From positions 26,610,672 through 26,674,671 of the forward strand of contig NC_089277.1 of the NCBI RefSeq assembly GCF_963678975.1: a stretch of DNA of 64,000 bases, written 5' to 3'. The notes under the pieces are model-generated. The model saw nothing but the letters and a program-made list of their open reading frames with translations. It did no database searches and was not told the DNA's origin. Below, in pieces: positions 44,568 through 55,871 of the stretch. The stretch comes from Dysidea avara (taxonomy: Eukaryota; Porifera; Demospongiae; Dictyoceratida; Dysideidae). Numbering within the stretch: the stretch's first letter is position 1; every line of letters begins with the position of its first letter. A program made the position numbers and the translations under genes.

Positions 44568-45793
44568 CTATAGAAATAATAATGATTATTACAGGGTAGT
44601 ACTTTAGTGAACAGTACACAAGTAGGCAATAGTAGAACATCAATGAAGACATGCACATAATGTATTGGTACTGACATTGTAGATTTAATATAACTTTTCA
44701 GTGTAACTTAATCTGTGAATGCATCAAGTAAAAAATTAGGATTTATTCACACCCAATATTTTATTCTTTTTAATTAATAATATCACTACACAAGACATAT
44801 TAAGTTTTGATGCAAGTTTAATGTAATAGCTGACGACATCAAGTAAAATTTTGACTGCGTACACATTTTTATTGAAATTCTTTATCAATATACAAATGGC
44901 AACAGCTGTCATATGCTATAGTGCACAGACTTGAATAAAGTTCAACATAATTAGCTACATCATATACAGCAAGATGCTATTTAGTTTACACTGATAGGAC
45001 CAAAGGTATGAATAATTTTGTGAAAATAATGTATGAAAGTCGAGGTAATGAAGGACAAATTAACTTCAAGAACTTGTTCTCGGGATTTCTAAAACATGTT
45101 TTATTTCTGAAATGTATTTGATGTGTTCACATCTGTGAAAAGAGGTGGCTGGTCTTACGTCTCACCAATCATAACTCCTTGAATTATTAACCCACTATTT
45201 TAAAATTACATAGCACCAAATTTTTAATCTGGTACCTTATTCAAAAGTCATGTAATGAGTTGTCAAATACATGCATTCAGAAGACTATAAGATTCTTTTT
45301 TACAGATGTACTCATATTATTTTAAGGGTATTATTCATCAGCATTATACCCTGCAGTGTCCTACTGATTAAAAATAACAATTTTGTCTTGCGTACTTGCT
45401 ATTCAATTATGTATCATATGATAGTAATATTTTCCTTTGTATACAAAGACAACTACTCCCATAATAATTATACATATTATTTGATGAGCACAAACAAGCC
45501 CAAAACTTTTATGGGTGTGATACAAAACTTTCATGAGCACAAAATTTTTAAAATCTTTTGTAGAACAGTAACTTTACCTTTTAAGAAGGTATTTGGACAT
45601 TTTGTGGCAGAAAATAATCCTTATTACGTAATGTACATATGTGACCGGATTTGTGAAAAGGATCTTCTTTACACATTGATTTTACCAAGTTTAATGATTC
45701 TTAACTTCAGGTTGGAAATGGATATTGACTTGAACTTTGGTCAGTAGTGAGCACCATCATATAATAATAGATGGAGAAAATTGTAGGTTGATA
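44568..45793. other. intron or 5' flank of the Roc-COR gene; partial MITE end
   Basis: Contains one TGTGACCGGATTTGTGAAAA end at about 45639 without a partner. The 158-codon plus-strand ORF (45271-45747) spans it and is low-complexity, so it is not called. Confidence 0.4.
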
Positions 45794-46051
45794 CAGGGGT
45801 GGTGGAGCAGGCCAAAGAGTGGGGGGGGGTTAGGCCAGCTATAAGTTGAAGACCAAAAAAACTGTATCTCCTTATTTGTAATTACACATACATAGCTAAG
45901 TAGTAGCTACACTGCTTCTTTGAATACCGTGACTGCTTTATTAGAGTATCTAGATCTTGACTGTTCTATTAGAGTATCTTGATCTTTTCTTGTAACGATT
46001 GTCCCATAAAAGTGCTGGGGCCATGGTCCCCTGCCGTCTCCATTGCCTATG
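45794..46051. mobile_element. hAT-like MITE with perfect 8-bp TSD, carries motif
   Basis: The left end CAGGGGTGGTGGAGCAGGCC and inverted right end CATAGGCAATGGAGACGGCA are flanked by GGTTGATA on both sides. 258 bp. Motif copies at 45929-45986 (GACTGCTTTATTAGAGTATC, GACTGTTCTATTAGAGTATC). The interior shares ATAAGTTGAAGACCAAAAAAA with the MITE at 24111. Confidence 0.88.
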
Positions 46052-46080
46052 GGTTGATATGTTACTTTAATACTAAGCTA

Positions 46081-46310
46081 CAGTCTCCCAAGTTCATAGA
46101 ACTGGATGTAAGTGAAAGACCCAATATTACAAAGGGTAAACAAGCAAGCTGAATAGCTCTGAGTAAGCCTTTCCAATAGGTGAGAAGGATCTGAGGAATG
46201 TTTAGTTGATGAACAGCCAGTAATAGTATGATGTATACTATCCATTACAGCTAGCAAAATACTATCATCTCTTAGCAAAACCTTTCTTAATGTAGGTACA
46301 GTGTATATGA
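46081..46310 (-). CDS. possible exon of unknown gene
   Basis: An acceptor-like TAGTAAGTATAG is followed by KKIIYTVPTLRKVLLRDDSI, then LLAVMDSIHHTITG and DPSHLLERLTQSYSACLF. The text looks protein-like and is on the strand of the Roc-COR gene, 1.5 kb upstream of it. No good donor is seen before the stop at 46081. Could be an upstream exon, a last exon of another gene, or chance. Confidence 0.28.
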
Positions 46311-48112
46311 TCTTCTTCTATACTTACTAACTTAAAATTCTTCGGTTTGCATCTGATACTAAGAAGACTTCCTAACTGATGCAATAATTTGCACCACTTC
46401 TAGATCAATCTAGGAATGTTACTTTTGTTACAAGAAATAAGACACAGAAGCATCAAGAGTTCATAATATTTGTATGCCATATAAATATCACAAACTCTTG
46501 TTAAAATTTTGCAAAACTATTGCCAATACTTTAAGATTAAAATTAAATGCAGCAACTACTACTACAATAATTCATTAAGAGTATTTCAATCTTGTGTACA
46601 AATATTGATGGTAGGGAATGATATAGAACCCAGGCCCACCTCTTTCTGTGTACGTCACTGCATTTACCAGTGATGTACTGTATATTATCACAATCTATTT
46701 GTATTTGGACATATTTATATACTTTCTGAAACGTTACAAAATTTGTATATAAATTCAGTGTTCATGTGCTGTTGACATACAGTTCACAGACAATCAAATC
46801 TAGTTGTACATGGACACGTCTGTCACTTCATAGTACCACAAGCATACCAGCTAAAGTTTCTTGGTCTGATATGTTATGACGCAATATAATTGACTGATCA
46901 CAAAATGTATGTCTATTCTACTAAACAAAACAAAAATCTGACTAAATCACATGCACCAACCTATCTCACCAGTAGCAAGGATTGATAATAACCAAAGTGT
47001 ATTTTACCATTTCGGTGGACTTTTAAAGTTGCAAAATGTATTTCATTATTGTTTGATGATGCCAAAATTGTACTACAAGGAATACATTTGTCTAAGGGAC
47101 TAAAGGTTCAACACAGTCTATCATTGAGGGCCAATTTTTAGGAAAGCTCATTGGCACTTCTTTGAGTGCTACCAATAAGGCTGCTATATAGTAAGCAGAT
47201 GATTGCTTGTTTAACTTATTTGCTTACTGCTACTGACATACTTTCTATCCATGGTGAATATAAACTGTGGATCTACAGAAACTATATTACAGAAACTATA
47301 TAATTTCAGTAATGAGATTTTGTTTTTGTATAGATACAGTCTCACCTTGGAAGTTCGAATCTATTTCACTTTTTTCTTAAGAAATGGTTTAAGTTGCCCT
47401 AAAGTGCTTCTCAGGTTACTGTACTACCCTGGTGTTTGCTGCCAAGTATTACTTATGTATCCCAACAATAGGTTTGAGTCTATTACACTCCAAAATTTTC
47501 CTATTGTGTTATTTGGCTTTCCCCAATTTCTGCCTATTATGCTTGTTTTTATGCTTTTTTCAGCAATGCATTATGCTGTTATTTTGTGTTTTTCTTCATG
47601 TATGCAGAGAAATGCTTTATATGGTAAAATATAAATAGAGAATTAAGTGTCACTCAACATACAAATAATACCAATGTGCTCCAGTTTAGTAGGCATATTA
47701 GAGTAGGGGATTTGTGGGAATATCTGCTGTATAGTCCCACAGAAGTTATAGGCATTTGCTGTATAATATCTTTGTAATTTTGTATGCAAATAATTAATAT
47801 GCATGCATGCATGGTTTCTAAATGATCTTCTGAGATGCAGCGATTGATATTCAAAGGACAGCAACTGCTCAGTATTATATGTAACTTGCATTTGTAGCAC
47901 CATGTGTCAAGAACATATTAGCCTCAGGGGAATAAACATTTAATGGTTCTCATTCTCGCTGTTGCATGTGATGATTTTCTATTAGCTTCACTACTCTAAT
48001 TGGAGAATCTTGATCTCTTTGAACAATATTCCTGGTTTGATATTAACCTCAGTATCACTGCAGACCTGCAGAGACTTCAAACATTGTCTAGCTATCTAAC
48101 TCAACACTGACT
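46311..48112. other. no gene seen; fragment of CATAATAGG-family repeat
   Basis: CTATTACACTCCAAAATTTT, TTTCTGCCTATTATGC and GCAATGCATTATGCTG at 47480-47580 are a decayed member of the family at 58757. They explain the 127-codon ORF there. A variant motif (CTACTCTAATTGGAGAATCT) is at 47988-48017. Confidence 0.45.
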
Positions 48113-48115
48113 TTA

Positions 48116-48559
48116 GGCCCCTATTCGGTGATTATTAGTTTCTCATCCAGCCTTTCTAATTATTATGATGCGGGCGGGAGGGTATTACCATTTGCCATTA
48201 TTTTGTAATTATTAACACACTGATGTACAGACCTTGTCCAAATTGTCTTTCTTTCTTACTACAAACATTTCCTTTACTACTTTTCGTGATCGCCAACTGT
48301 TTTTTGACAGTCAGCTGAAAGCCTGCTTTGATGAAGTCGATAGAGCACGATTGCAACTGGCACTGCAGCAATTTGCTAAGGAAAACAACAGTTCTCCTGG
48401 TGATATATAGCGCATTGTAGCGTTCATCAACAAAAATTATAACAGTTTGGTATCACGTGTTCTTCTGAGCATGCGCAGAGTAAATAATGGCTTACCATGT
48501 GGTAGCTTAAGAAGGATGCGGGCGGTGGATGAGAAACTAATAATCACCAAATAGGGGCC
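48116..48559. mobile_element. PIF/Harbinger-like MITE, TTA TSD
   Basis: TIRs GGCCCCTATT(C/T)GGTGATTATT, going on into AGTTTCTCATCCA, are flanked by TTA on both sides. 444 bp, without a transposase. The subterminal GATGCGGGCGG occurs on both sides. Confidence 0.82.
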
Positions 48560-48873
48560 TTATGTTATGATCAGAGTTTCAATTGTATTGTCTTTCAATA
48601 ATCATAATTATTGTATCACATTATCATGAACCACGATAGTCATGAACCACGATAGTGGGTTCATAATAGGGACCGCAGTGGAATTTTTGAAAATCCTAAT
48701 AGAGCAGTCACCTAAAACCAGCCTTAGAAAGCAGACTCAAGCATAAAACAACCCTCAGAAGGCTTATTATCAAACACTGAACTCAAAAAAATTGTGATAT
48801 AGCAGTAAAAATGGTCTAGACGAAATTTGGAAACATTCAAAAATTGCGAATTTTACGCGAATTGTTCATATTA

Positions 48874-49989
48874 GGCCACACCAAGTCAAACCTTAGTTTC
48901 TGGTCACCCGCCCGCATGGAAAACTGGAACCCCAGTTTATGAGGACTATTATTAATATTACAGGCGCTTAAGTGTACGTGACCAAGGACAGTGATTTTTA
49001 AACACTGCAAAAGATCGAGATACTCTAATAGAGCAGTCACACTACCCTTAACTTTAATACTAGAATAGACAGATACTACTATAACGTTTTTGACTTGTCC
49101 TTGATTAGCTATATAGCTATTAGTAATGCTTCTGTTGCCAGTAAGTAACTTCAGTACAGTATGTATGTAGCATTGATCACTAGCCTAATGATCAGATATA
49201 CCATAGCTTAAACTTTCCTAACAATTCAGATGTGGTCCTCTAATGATTAATCTAGTAACTCTTCTAGTGGATCTAAACTTGGACTTCCTTATCACTGATC
49301 ACTGATATACTGACTAGAAATCCGGTAACATTTGGTGAGCTCAAACTTCAACTTTTCCATGATTAAATAATTGCAAGTATGGTCCTAAATTAACAAGTGC
49401 ATGGCATCCCTTAGTTAAAACATTAACTTAGCTTTCCCACATGATCACTGAAAAACACTAGCCTGGAGCACTCAACAACTCAACTCAAAACTTTGACAGC
49501 TACTTTACTGAAGGTTTACTGTATAGAAGGCTGGAAACACATGCATATATAGTTGACTAAGACTTCACATTTGAAAGAGTTTCTGATGTGTTAATATAGT
49601 TTTGGATTATTATTAGCTAGCTAATAAATAATAATTTCCTGACATAGCTAATGAAACATTTCATTTGTAAAGCAAAAGTAGCTACATGAGCAGACCTTTC
49701 CTTAGTGTTAGCTACACATTGTTGTGCTCAGCAGTGTAGCTAGCCATCAACAATTTTCCTGGTGCACTTTGCAGAAGCATAATTAACTACTTATGCTATA
49801 AGAATGTTGGTTAAGCTTGGTTGTAAACTCAATATGAAATGGGTAAATTAAGCAAAATTAATAACATTACAGTATTACTGGTGTATATGTAAGAGTCTAT
49901 GATAGTCCTGAAGTCCTGATCATCCGCCCGCCCGCATCCTTTTGTTGGCTAGGGAGTGACCAGAAACTAAGGTATGACTTGGAGTGGCC
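48874..49989. mobile_element. PIF/Harbinger-like element, TTA TSD, carries motif
   Basis: The left end GGCCACACCAAGTCAAACCT and inverted right end GGCCACTCCAAGTCATACCT both continue TAGTTTCTGGTCAC and then CCGCCCGCAT-like sequence. TTA on both sides. 1116 bp without a long ORF. A minus-strand motif copy lies at 49013-49040. Related in its subterminal part to 48116-48559. Confidence 0.82.
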
Positions 49990-50079
49990 TTATTATTATT
50001 AATTTGTTTCACTCGTGTACAGCCCAAGGCTTCCATTTTTTCGCGACAAAAACTACACAGCCTTACTCACTGAGTCCTT

Positions 50080-50470
50080 CCACGTGTCCATGACCCATTA
50101 ATTAACCCGTACTCCACAGATCGCTAACCGGCCTCCACCTCGATAAATTTCTAAGTTCTTCTTCGCCATTGCCTGCTTTTCCGTATACGGAAAAAGTCGT
50201 AGAAGAACAAAATTACGGGATCTTGTGTGCTCAGGGATGCGTATTGTTCGACTATAGTCTTTATAACGGTAATAGATGGCAGATTGAAGTTGTGCAGCAC
50301 TCTTTTACCTTACAAGATCGCCATAATAGGGTCTCTAGTGAGCTGCCCGTCTTCGCTACGAGAAGTCGTTCAAGCGCGCATGCAAGGCATCCAGTTTATT
50401 CTTCTTCCTAGCCATCACAGTGAGTGTTTTGTTTGTCCATTATAGATGGAAGATAAATGGTAGCGCTGAT
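50080..50470. promoter_or_regulatory. possible gene-start region, CpG-richer
   Basis: CpG-richer than its surroundings, with TCCGTATACGGAAAA. On the minus strand ATGGCGAAGAAGAACTTAGA (start near 50172) could open a gene. On the plus strand an 80-codon ORF ends at a TGAGTG site. Neither is recognised. Confidence 0.2.
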
Positions 50471-51722
50471 ATCATGGCTGCTTTTCACACGCAAAAAAGG
50501 TTGGGTGGGGTGTTTATTACATCCCTACATTTAAAAATATTTTGTGTTCTAACCACATATCATCAACAACCCTCCCATATGGTATCCATGTCATAAACAA
50601 CTTACAGAGTGTGAAGCCTGACAGTCTTATATGGGAAGGTTGTTTGCTACTGTACTGTAACTAGCTACTGTGTACATATTCTAGCACACTCTCCGATCGG
50701 CTAGTGACATTGACAGTTGCAAACATTTAGCCATGACCACATGCATGCTAACCAGACTTTGCTGACTATACCTATGGTGTTCCACTTTGTGACACATGCA
50801 CTGTTGCTAGCAGGCTAGACCTAGGCTTTCCAGAGCTAGAGCCCAGTCTAAGTCCTGGCATTTGGAACTCAATATGCCAGTTTAAAGTACTCTTGCATCT
50901 ATGGGTAATGACTGCCAAATCCCTGGTAATCATGTAAGACTGGCTACACCACTGGCCACTGGTAGCATGACATTGTGATTTGTACATGCAGACACCGGCA
51001 TAGGAAGACTTTTCGACCAAGCCTAGCGATCTCCTATTTAGCTTGATTAATCACAATGTTGCTGCTGTATTCAGCCCTGTTCATACGTGCATTTATACAA
51101 AGGTGTTGTAAAGCGTCATCGCTACAATAATAGCACTACAGCTACAATGTATAGCTATCTCTTCACTACCTATTCTGCTAGACAACTCTACACCTATAAT
51201 GTACGTGCTTGATGTATGCATCGTTATATCACGGTAAAATTTATGAAAAAAATAGGAATTATAACACTAACAGTTACCATTCTTATAACTTGTATCATAG
51301 AGTTTCATTCTTGTCCTTCTGTTAGAATAAACACCTAAGACATCTTGTTCTTCTTCAAGTCTCCTGTGCTGCCATCAACACTGTCTCCTGTATGATAGGT
51401 GCACAATCAGTAATTCTTCTGACAGGTAGGTACATGTAGCTCATATAGCAGTGTGTTTTCAGCGATGGCACAAAGTGTGACGATAATGGCTCAAACACTG
51501 AGTATAGACTAGAAATTAATGTATCCTGCCTTATATTTTGTGTGTGTACAAATGAACCAGGATGAAAATACAGTCTTTATCATAGATTACAAAATTAATA
51601 TTACATTAACATATCTAATGAGTTAGCCTTTTAAACCAAGGAGTCTCTGTTAGCTTACTACACTAATGTGTCAATTAACTTATAATCCATAAATGGATTT
51701 GGAAAAAGTACACAAACTAGAC
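50471..51722. other. no gene seen
   Basis: The 82-codon minus-strand ORF at 50772-51020 has no support. No repeat is recognised. Confidence 0.4.
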
Positions 51723-51948
51723 ATATTAAAAATTTAAAATAAGAAATTGAGATCGCTGAAAAAAGCCACGGATCGCTGGGGTGGTAATGTAAACCACAAA
51801 TCCCTATTTTGACTTTCTATAAATGCTCCATTTGAGTATAAAAGGTCAAAATAGGGATTTGTGGTTTACATTACCACCCCAGCGATCCCTTCTTGTTTTG
51901 TGGCTTTTTTCAGCGATCCCTATTTCTTATTTTAAATTTTTAATATAT
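51723..51948. repeat. near-perfect foldback, ~105-bp arms
   Basis: CATATTAAAAATTTAAAATA + AGAAAT...GATCGCTGAAAAAAGCCAC on the left, with the complement on the right. The inner arms GGTGGTAATGTAAACCACAA / TTGTGGTTTACATTACCACC surround a short loop near 51830. Confidence 0.88.
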
Positions 51949-53608
51949 ATATAAAATCAGACAATGAGGCATGTCAGATAATACCAAAGTCACATAATGA
52001 TTCAAGCTCAAATAAACTACTTTACTAAGCCTTGGTACTAGTTGGCACATGACTGCATGTGTCCTATAAAACGCAAACCCACAATGAAAAGTATACATCC
52101 TGTTGAGTTTAAACTTGTAGTAAGACTGTACTGCATTTTGCTACTCGTTGTCAGGAACCTTTTCACCATCTAAAACAGAGACACTTGTGACTGTGTTGCA
52201 AACAAAGCTTGCTGTGGCAAAAATTCAACCATTATGTGGCTATTATGCTCCATTTTGCCAGCCAAATGGCTGGCATAATCAACTCAAGCCTACTCGATAA
52301 GCAAAATTCTGTCTGCTGTCCTGTGTCAGAGCTACTTCTGATCCCCTAGGTCTACAGCTACACTTTGTGATTACAAATTAGCAATAATGAATATTCCATC
52401 TTAGCTAATACTCAGAACTAGCTATCCACTACTTGTTCCCTATATTTTAAGTTAAAAGTTATTCAGAATTTATGCTGGTCTTGTAGTGAAGAATGCTTGT
52501 TAAAGGGACTGTGTATAATTAACAGTACAGTCAAAGTAAGTCCAAGTTTTTTTGCAATGTTTTTAAATACGTTTAAGGGTTCAATACAGTGGATAAAGGT
52601 ATAAAAAGAAACCTGAGGAAAAACAATTGTGATGGAGTCACTGGCAAGATATGCATCTTTGCCAGACTCAAAAATGTTTATCTTCTTATTAAGCATCCTT
52701 CTCTGTGTAGATTAATACCAGTTTGTTGATTACACAATACTTGAAACCATCTTAACAGTACTTCACATGCTTAGATCATAGCACACCGTTATGCTATAGT
52801 GTGCACTTAGGTCACAGCAATTATGTGCAAGTACTTATAGTGCTATATTTGCAGCATCCATGTTAACTTCAATTTATTGTGATACAATAAATTACTTTGA
52901 ATCAGCTTTTGTGTGGAGTGTAAAATACATGTATTCCCATCGAAGAAGTGAAGAAGCAATGGCAAGGAATGATGAGAATTTTTGTGCAAGCTGAGGTAAT
53001 GAAAAAGATATAAAACAGATGTACATTTTATGCATAATTTTGAATATTTTTGGGTAAATGGAAATACTGAATTTACTAACCCATACATCATGTTTTGATA
53101 TAGCAGGTGCTCCAAAAGTAGCAAAAACAAAGGGCTCAACTCCAATGGCTGCTTCTGTTAATGATTGTAATCATTAATGGCTGATATGTCTGGCTGGTGC
53201 ATTAGGGTAACTGCACTATAACGATCTCTCAGGTTTTGACTTGCAACTGTACAACTTCATACTCTACTTATTAACATTCTCAATTACAGATTTGAGAGAC
53301 ACCCATTTGTAAAAAGGGCATACCTCTTAATACTGCTGTATAATTATGCTACTACAATTAACCCTTAAACCCAGGGAAACGCATGTTCATACAATATGGG
53401 CATGTATGGTGACACTAGGTGGGGTAACTTATCCTATAATAACACAAAGATTAAAAATGTTTGTTCACTGGGCTACTTGGATGGACACTGTAACCACAGG
53501 GCTTACTTATTATGAAACAATGAACAGTGGATCTAACCTCTGGCCCTCCAATTGTACACTCAGCATTCAGTCTTGGGTAGCTGTTTCCTTGTTCTTCATA
53601 CTTTCCAT
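51949..53608. other. no firm gene; one candidate exon
   Basis: On the minus strand an acceptor-like CTACACAG at about 52708 precedes RRMLNKKINIFESGKDAYLA and further codons to CCTCAG and GTTTCT near 52609. It is weak and unrecognised. A CATAATAGG-type repeat fragment lies at 52227-52296. Confidence 0.25.
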
Positions 53609-54009
53609 TAGGGCTGGGCGGTATTGGAGTTTTGCTTCACGATATATCGTGCAGAAATATATCACGATATTACTATTTATCGCGGTTATTAAAGATGACT
53701 GCTATATTAGAGTAGCTGACTGCTTTATTAGGGTATCTCGATCCTAGCTGACTGTTCTATTAGAGTATCTCGATCTTTGTAAAAAAAAATTGACTAGCTA
53801 GTACTAGGTCCTTGTTTGAAGTAGTATCACGTGATTATTTGAGGTGCATTATAACAACCTTAAGGGTTTAATAAGCTGTCACAAACACTAAAAATCGTAA
53901 TAATATCGATATCGTGATATTATCGTTTCACCGAAATCTACGCGATACAGATATCGTTTCATTACAATACCGCGGTATTACTATAATACCGAGAAACCGC
54001 CCAGCCCTA
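53609..54009. mobile_element. hAT-like MITE with perfect 8-bp TSD, three motif copies
   Basis: TIRs TAGGGCTGGGCGGTATTGGA / TAGGGCTGGGCGGTTTCTCG are flanked by CTTTCCAT on both sides. Subterminal ATATCGTG/CACGATAT. Motif copies at 53696-53778 (ACTGCTATATTAGAG, GACTGCTTTATTAGGGTATC, GACTGTTCTATTAGAGTATC). Confidence 0.92.
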
Positions 54010-54676
54010 CTTTCCATAGATTGCAGTAAATCAAAAACAGTAGCGTAATTACAGTATGTGCTAATTATGCATACATGGCTAAGGAAGCTAATTTGTATAT
54101 CACCAGTGTAATTACTAGTCAAATAGAATCCGTATTACTGGCAAGCAGTGTTGACTGTGAAATAACCCTGGCATCATTGGAAGATCTCTCTCTATAATCT
54201 TAGCAGCAGTTTTTGTTGTAAAGGCCATTGTTATAATGTTGATAAAAGTGCAAAAATTGGCCTGAGTAAAACTACATGAAAAATCCCACAACTTCTCAGT
54301 ATAGTACTGTTATAATAATGCAGTAAACATCGTTAACCCATTAACAGCTGAAGTTGAAGCAATTTCTGTATCTCCAAGTCTGGCTTTCAGATGTTCGAGC
54401 AAGTGCACATGCACATATATGCACGAAGCCACTGCTTCAAGGTGTACAAAAGCAGCAACACACAACTAGGGCTGAAGTAATTGTGCTCATGATTCTTTGC
54501 ATTATTCTATTTAGAATTTCCTGGAAAAAGCTTGCATTATACAAAACTTATGCATTATTTCTCAAATATATTGAAATAGAAATGTAGGATTTACTGTGTA
54601 TTTTAAATTCTATGGTTAATTATTGCACATTGACAAGATATTTCATTGTTCTATAGAGTAGTATGCAAAAAATAGG

Positions 54677-54774
54677 ATTGATTGCTTTATTAGAGTATAC
54701 ATAGGTGAATGTTCTATTAGAATATCTTGATCTGGTGAATGTTCTGTTAGAGTATCTTGATCTGGTGAGTGTTC
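54677..54774 (+). repeat. motif array, four copies, host site of the LTR retrotransposon
   Basis: ATTGCTTTATTAGAGTAT, then three GTGA(A/G)TGTTCT... units with TTAGA(G/A)TATCTTGATCTG spacers. The fourth is cut after TGTTC by the LTR element and continues at 59694. Confidence 0.85.
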
Positions 54775-54862
54775 TGTAGGGAATAGGTTATGCAATATGA
54801 TGTAAGATGTATCATGTGTGATTATTAGTCTGATTGTGGCTTCCTCGTGTTATGATCATACA
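54775..54862 (+). repeat. 5' LTR, 88 bp
   Basis: Starts TGTAGGGAATAGGTTATGCA and ends GTTATGATCATACA. Unusually short for an LTR. Same length as the 3' copy at 59606-59693. Confidence 0.9.
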
Positions 54863-54880
54863 TGGCGCTGTGAGCAGTAG
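54863..54880 (+). other. primer-binding-site candidate
   Basis: TGGCGCTGTGAGCAGTAG directly after the 5' LTR, the usual place for the tRNA primer site. The matching tRNA was not identified. Confidence 0.6.
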
Positions 54881-55033
54881 AGCGCCTCATCTCACCCTTG
54901 TAATCGTCAACCTCGTTTTTACGTATAACCCTCGTCGCTGATCCTTGGTGCCTGGTTGAGGCACCCAATCAGGTGATACCTTTGTTCTCAAGTCTTTTGT
55001 TGTCCCCGACATTTTGTTCTCCAGATATCGCCC

Positions 55034-55860
55034 ATGTCACGGTCGTCGTATGTTTTTCGCCAAGGAGATCTTCCTAAGTTGGATCTACAAATCGACCGCA
55101 GCTCTGACTTTTCAGCCTGGCAAACGCAGTGGGAATCGTACATGAGCCTGTCCGGACTTGGCGAAGAAACTGCTGTGAAACAAGTACAAGCCTTGACATT
55201 ATGTTTTTCACGTGAAACTATTACCATAGTCAACAACCTTGGCCTCAGCACCGAGGACCGTGGAAGTGTAGCCTCCGTTATTAGTGCCATCAAGAAGTAT
55301 GTCACTGGACACATTAATGAATCAGTGGAGTGATGGAATTTCCATCGTAGAACACAGCAGCCAGGGGAGTCCTTCGATGATTTCCTTGTTTCTTTGAGAG
55401 AACTAGTGAAAACTTGCAACTTCTGCAATGATGCTTGCATACAGAAGAGCTTACATGACCACATAATCGAAGGCCTCCTTGATGGTGACACTGTCGAACA
55501 CCTTTTACAAGAAAAAGACCTCTCTCTGATAAAACAGTCCGCATGTGCCAAGCCCAAGAGGCAACCAAGAAACAACGAGCTTCCATACAGCAAGGACCTG
55601 GTCATCTCCACGAATCTGTGGCAACTCTCAAGACACATCCACAGAAGAAGACATTTACACCACAACCTCTCTGTCCTGGTTGTGGGGCCAGCCACATCCA
55701 GCAGGTCGCACACAATTCCCTGCATATCGTGTGTCATGTCACGATTGCAAGAAACTGGGTCATTTCTCCAGAGTCTGCCATTCCAAACCCATACAACCTC
55801 ATCCACCGCAGCCCTATACATCTACCCTTCAATCTACTCAGTCCGATAGTTCCTGATCCG
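55034..55860 (+). pseudogene. gag-like region of the LTR element, broken
   Basis: An ORF from ATG 55034 is cut by TGA at 55331 and continues in the same frame, then shifts frame near 55530. The first part has the helical look of a capsid (FSAWQTQWESYM; PGESFDDFLVSLREL). Near 55670-55790 a cysteine/histidine cluster (CPGCGASH...CHDCKKLGHFSRVC, spread over frames) is a nucleic-acid-binding zinc knuckle. It would form the particle in an active element. Confidence 0.75.
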
Positions 55861-55871
55861 AACAAGCAGGC

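Noticed and set aside
45271-45747. 158-codon plus-strand ORF
   Set aside because: AT-rich, hydrophobic and lysine/asparagine-biased. It spans a TGTGACCGGATTTG MITE end and has no family pattern.
47251-47634. 127-codon plus-strand ORF
   Set aside because: It runs through a decayed CATAATAGG-family repeat; open by composition only.
54988-55821. 277-codon minus-strand ORF
   Set aside because: Shadow of the retrotransposon gag region on the opposite strand.
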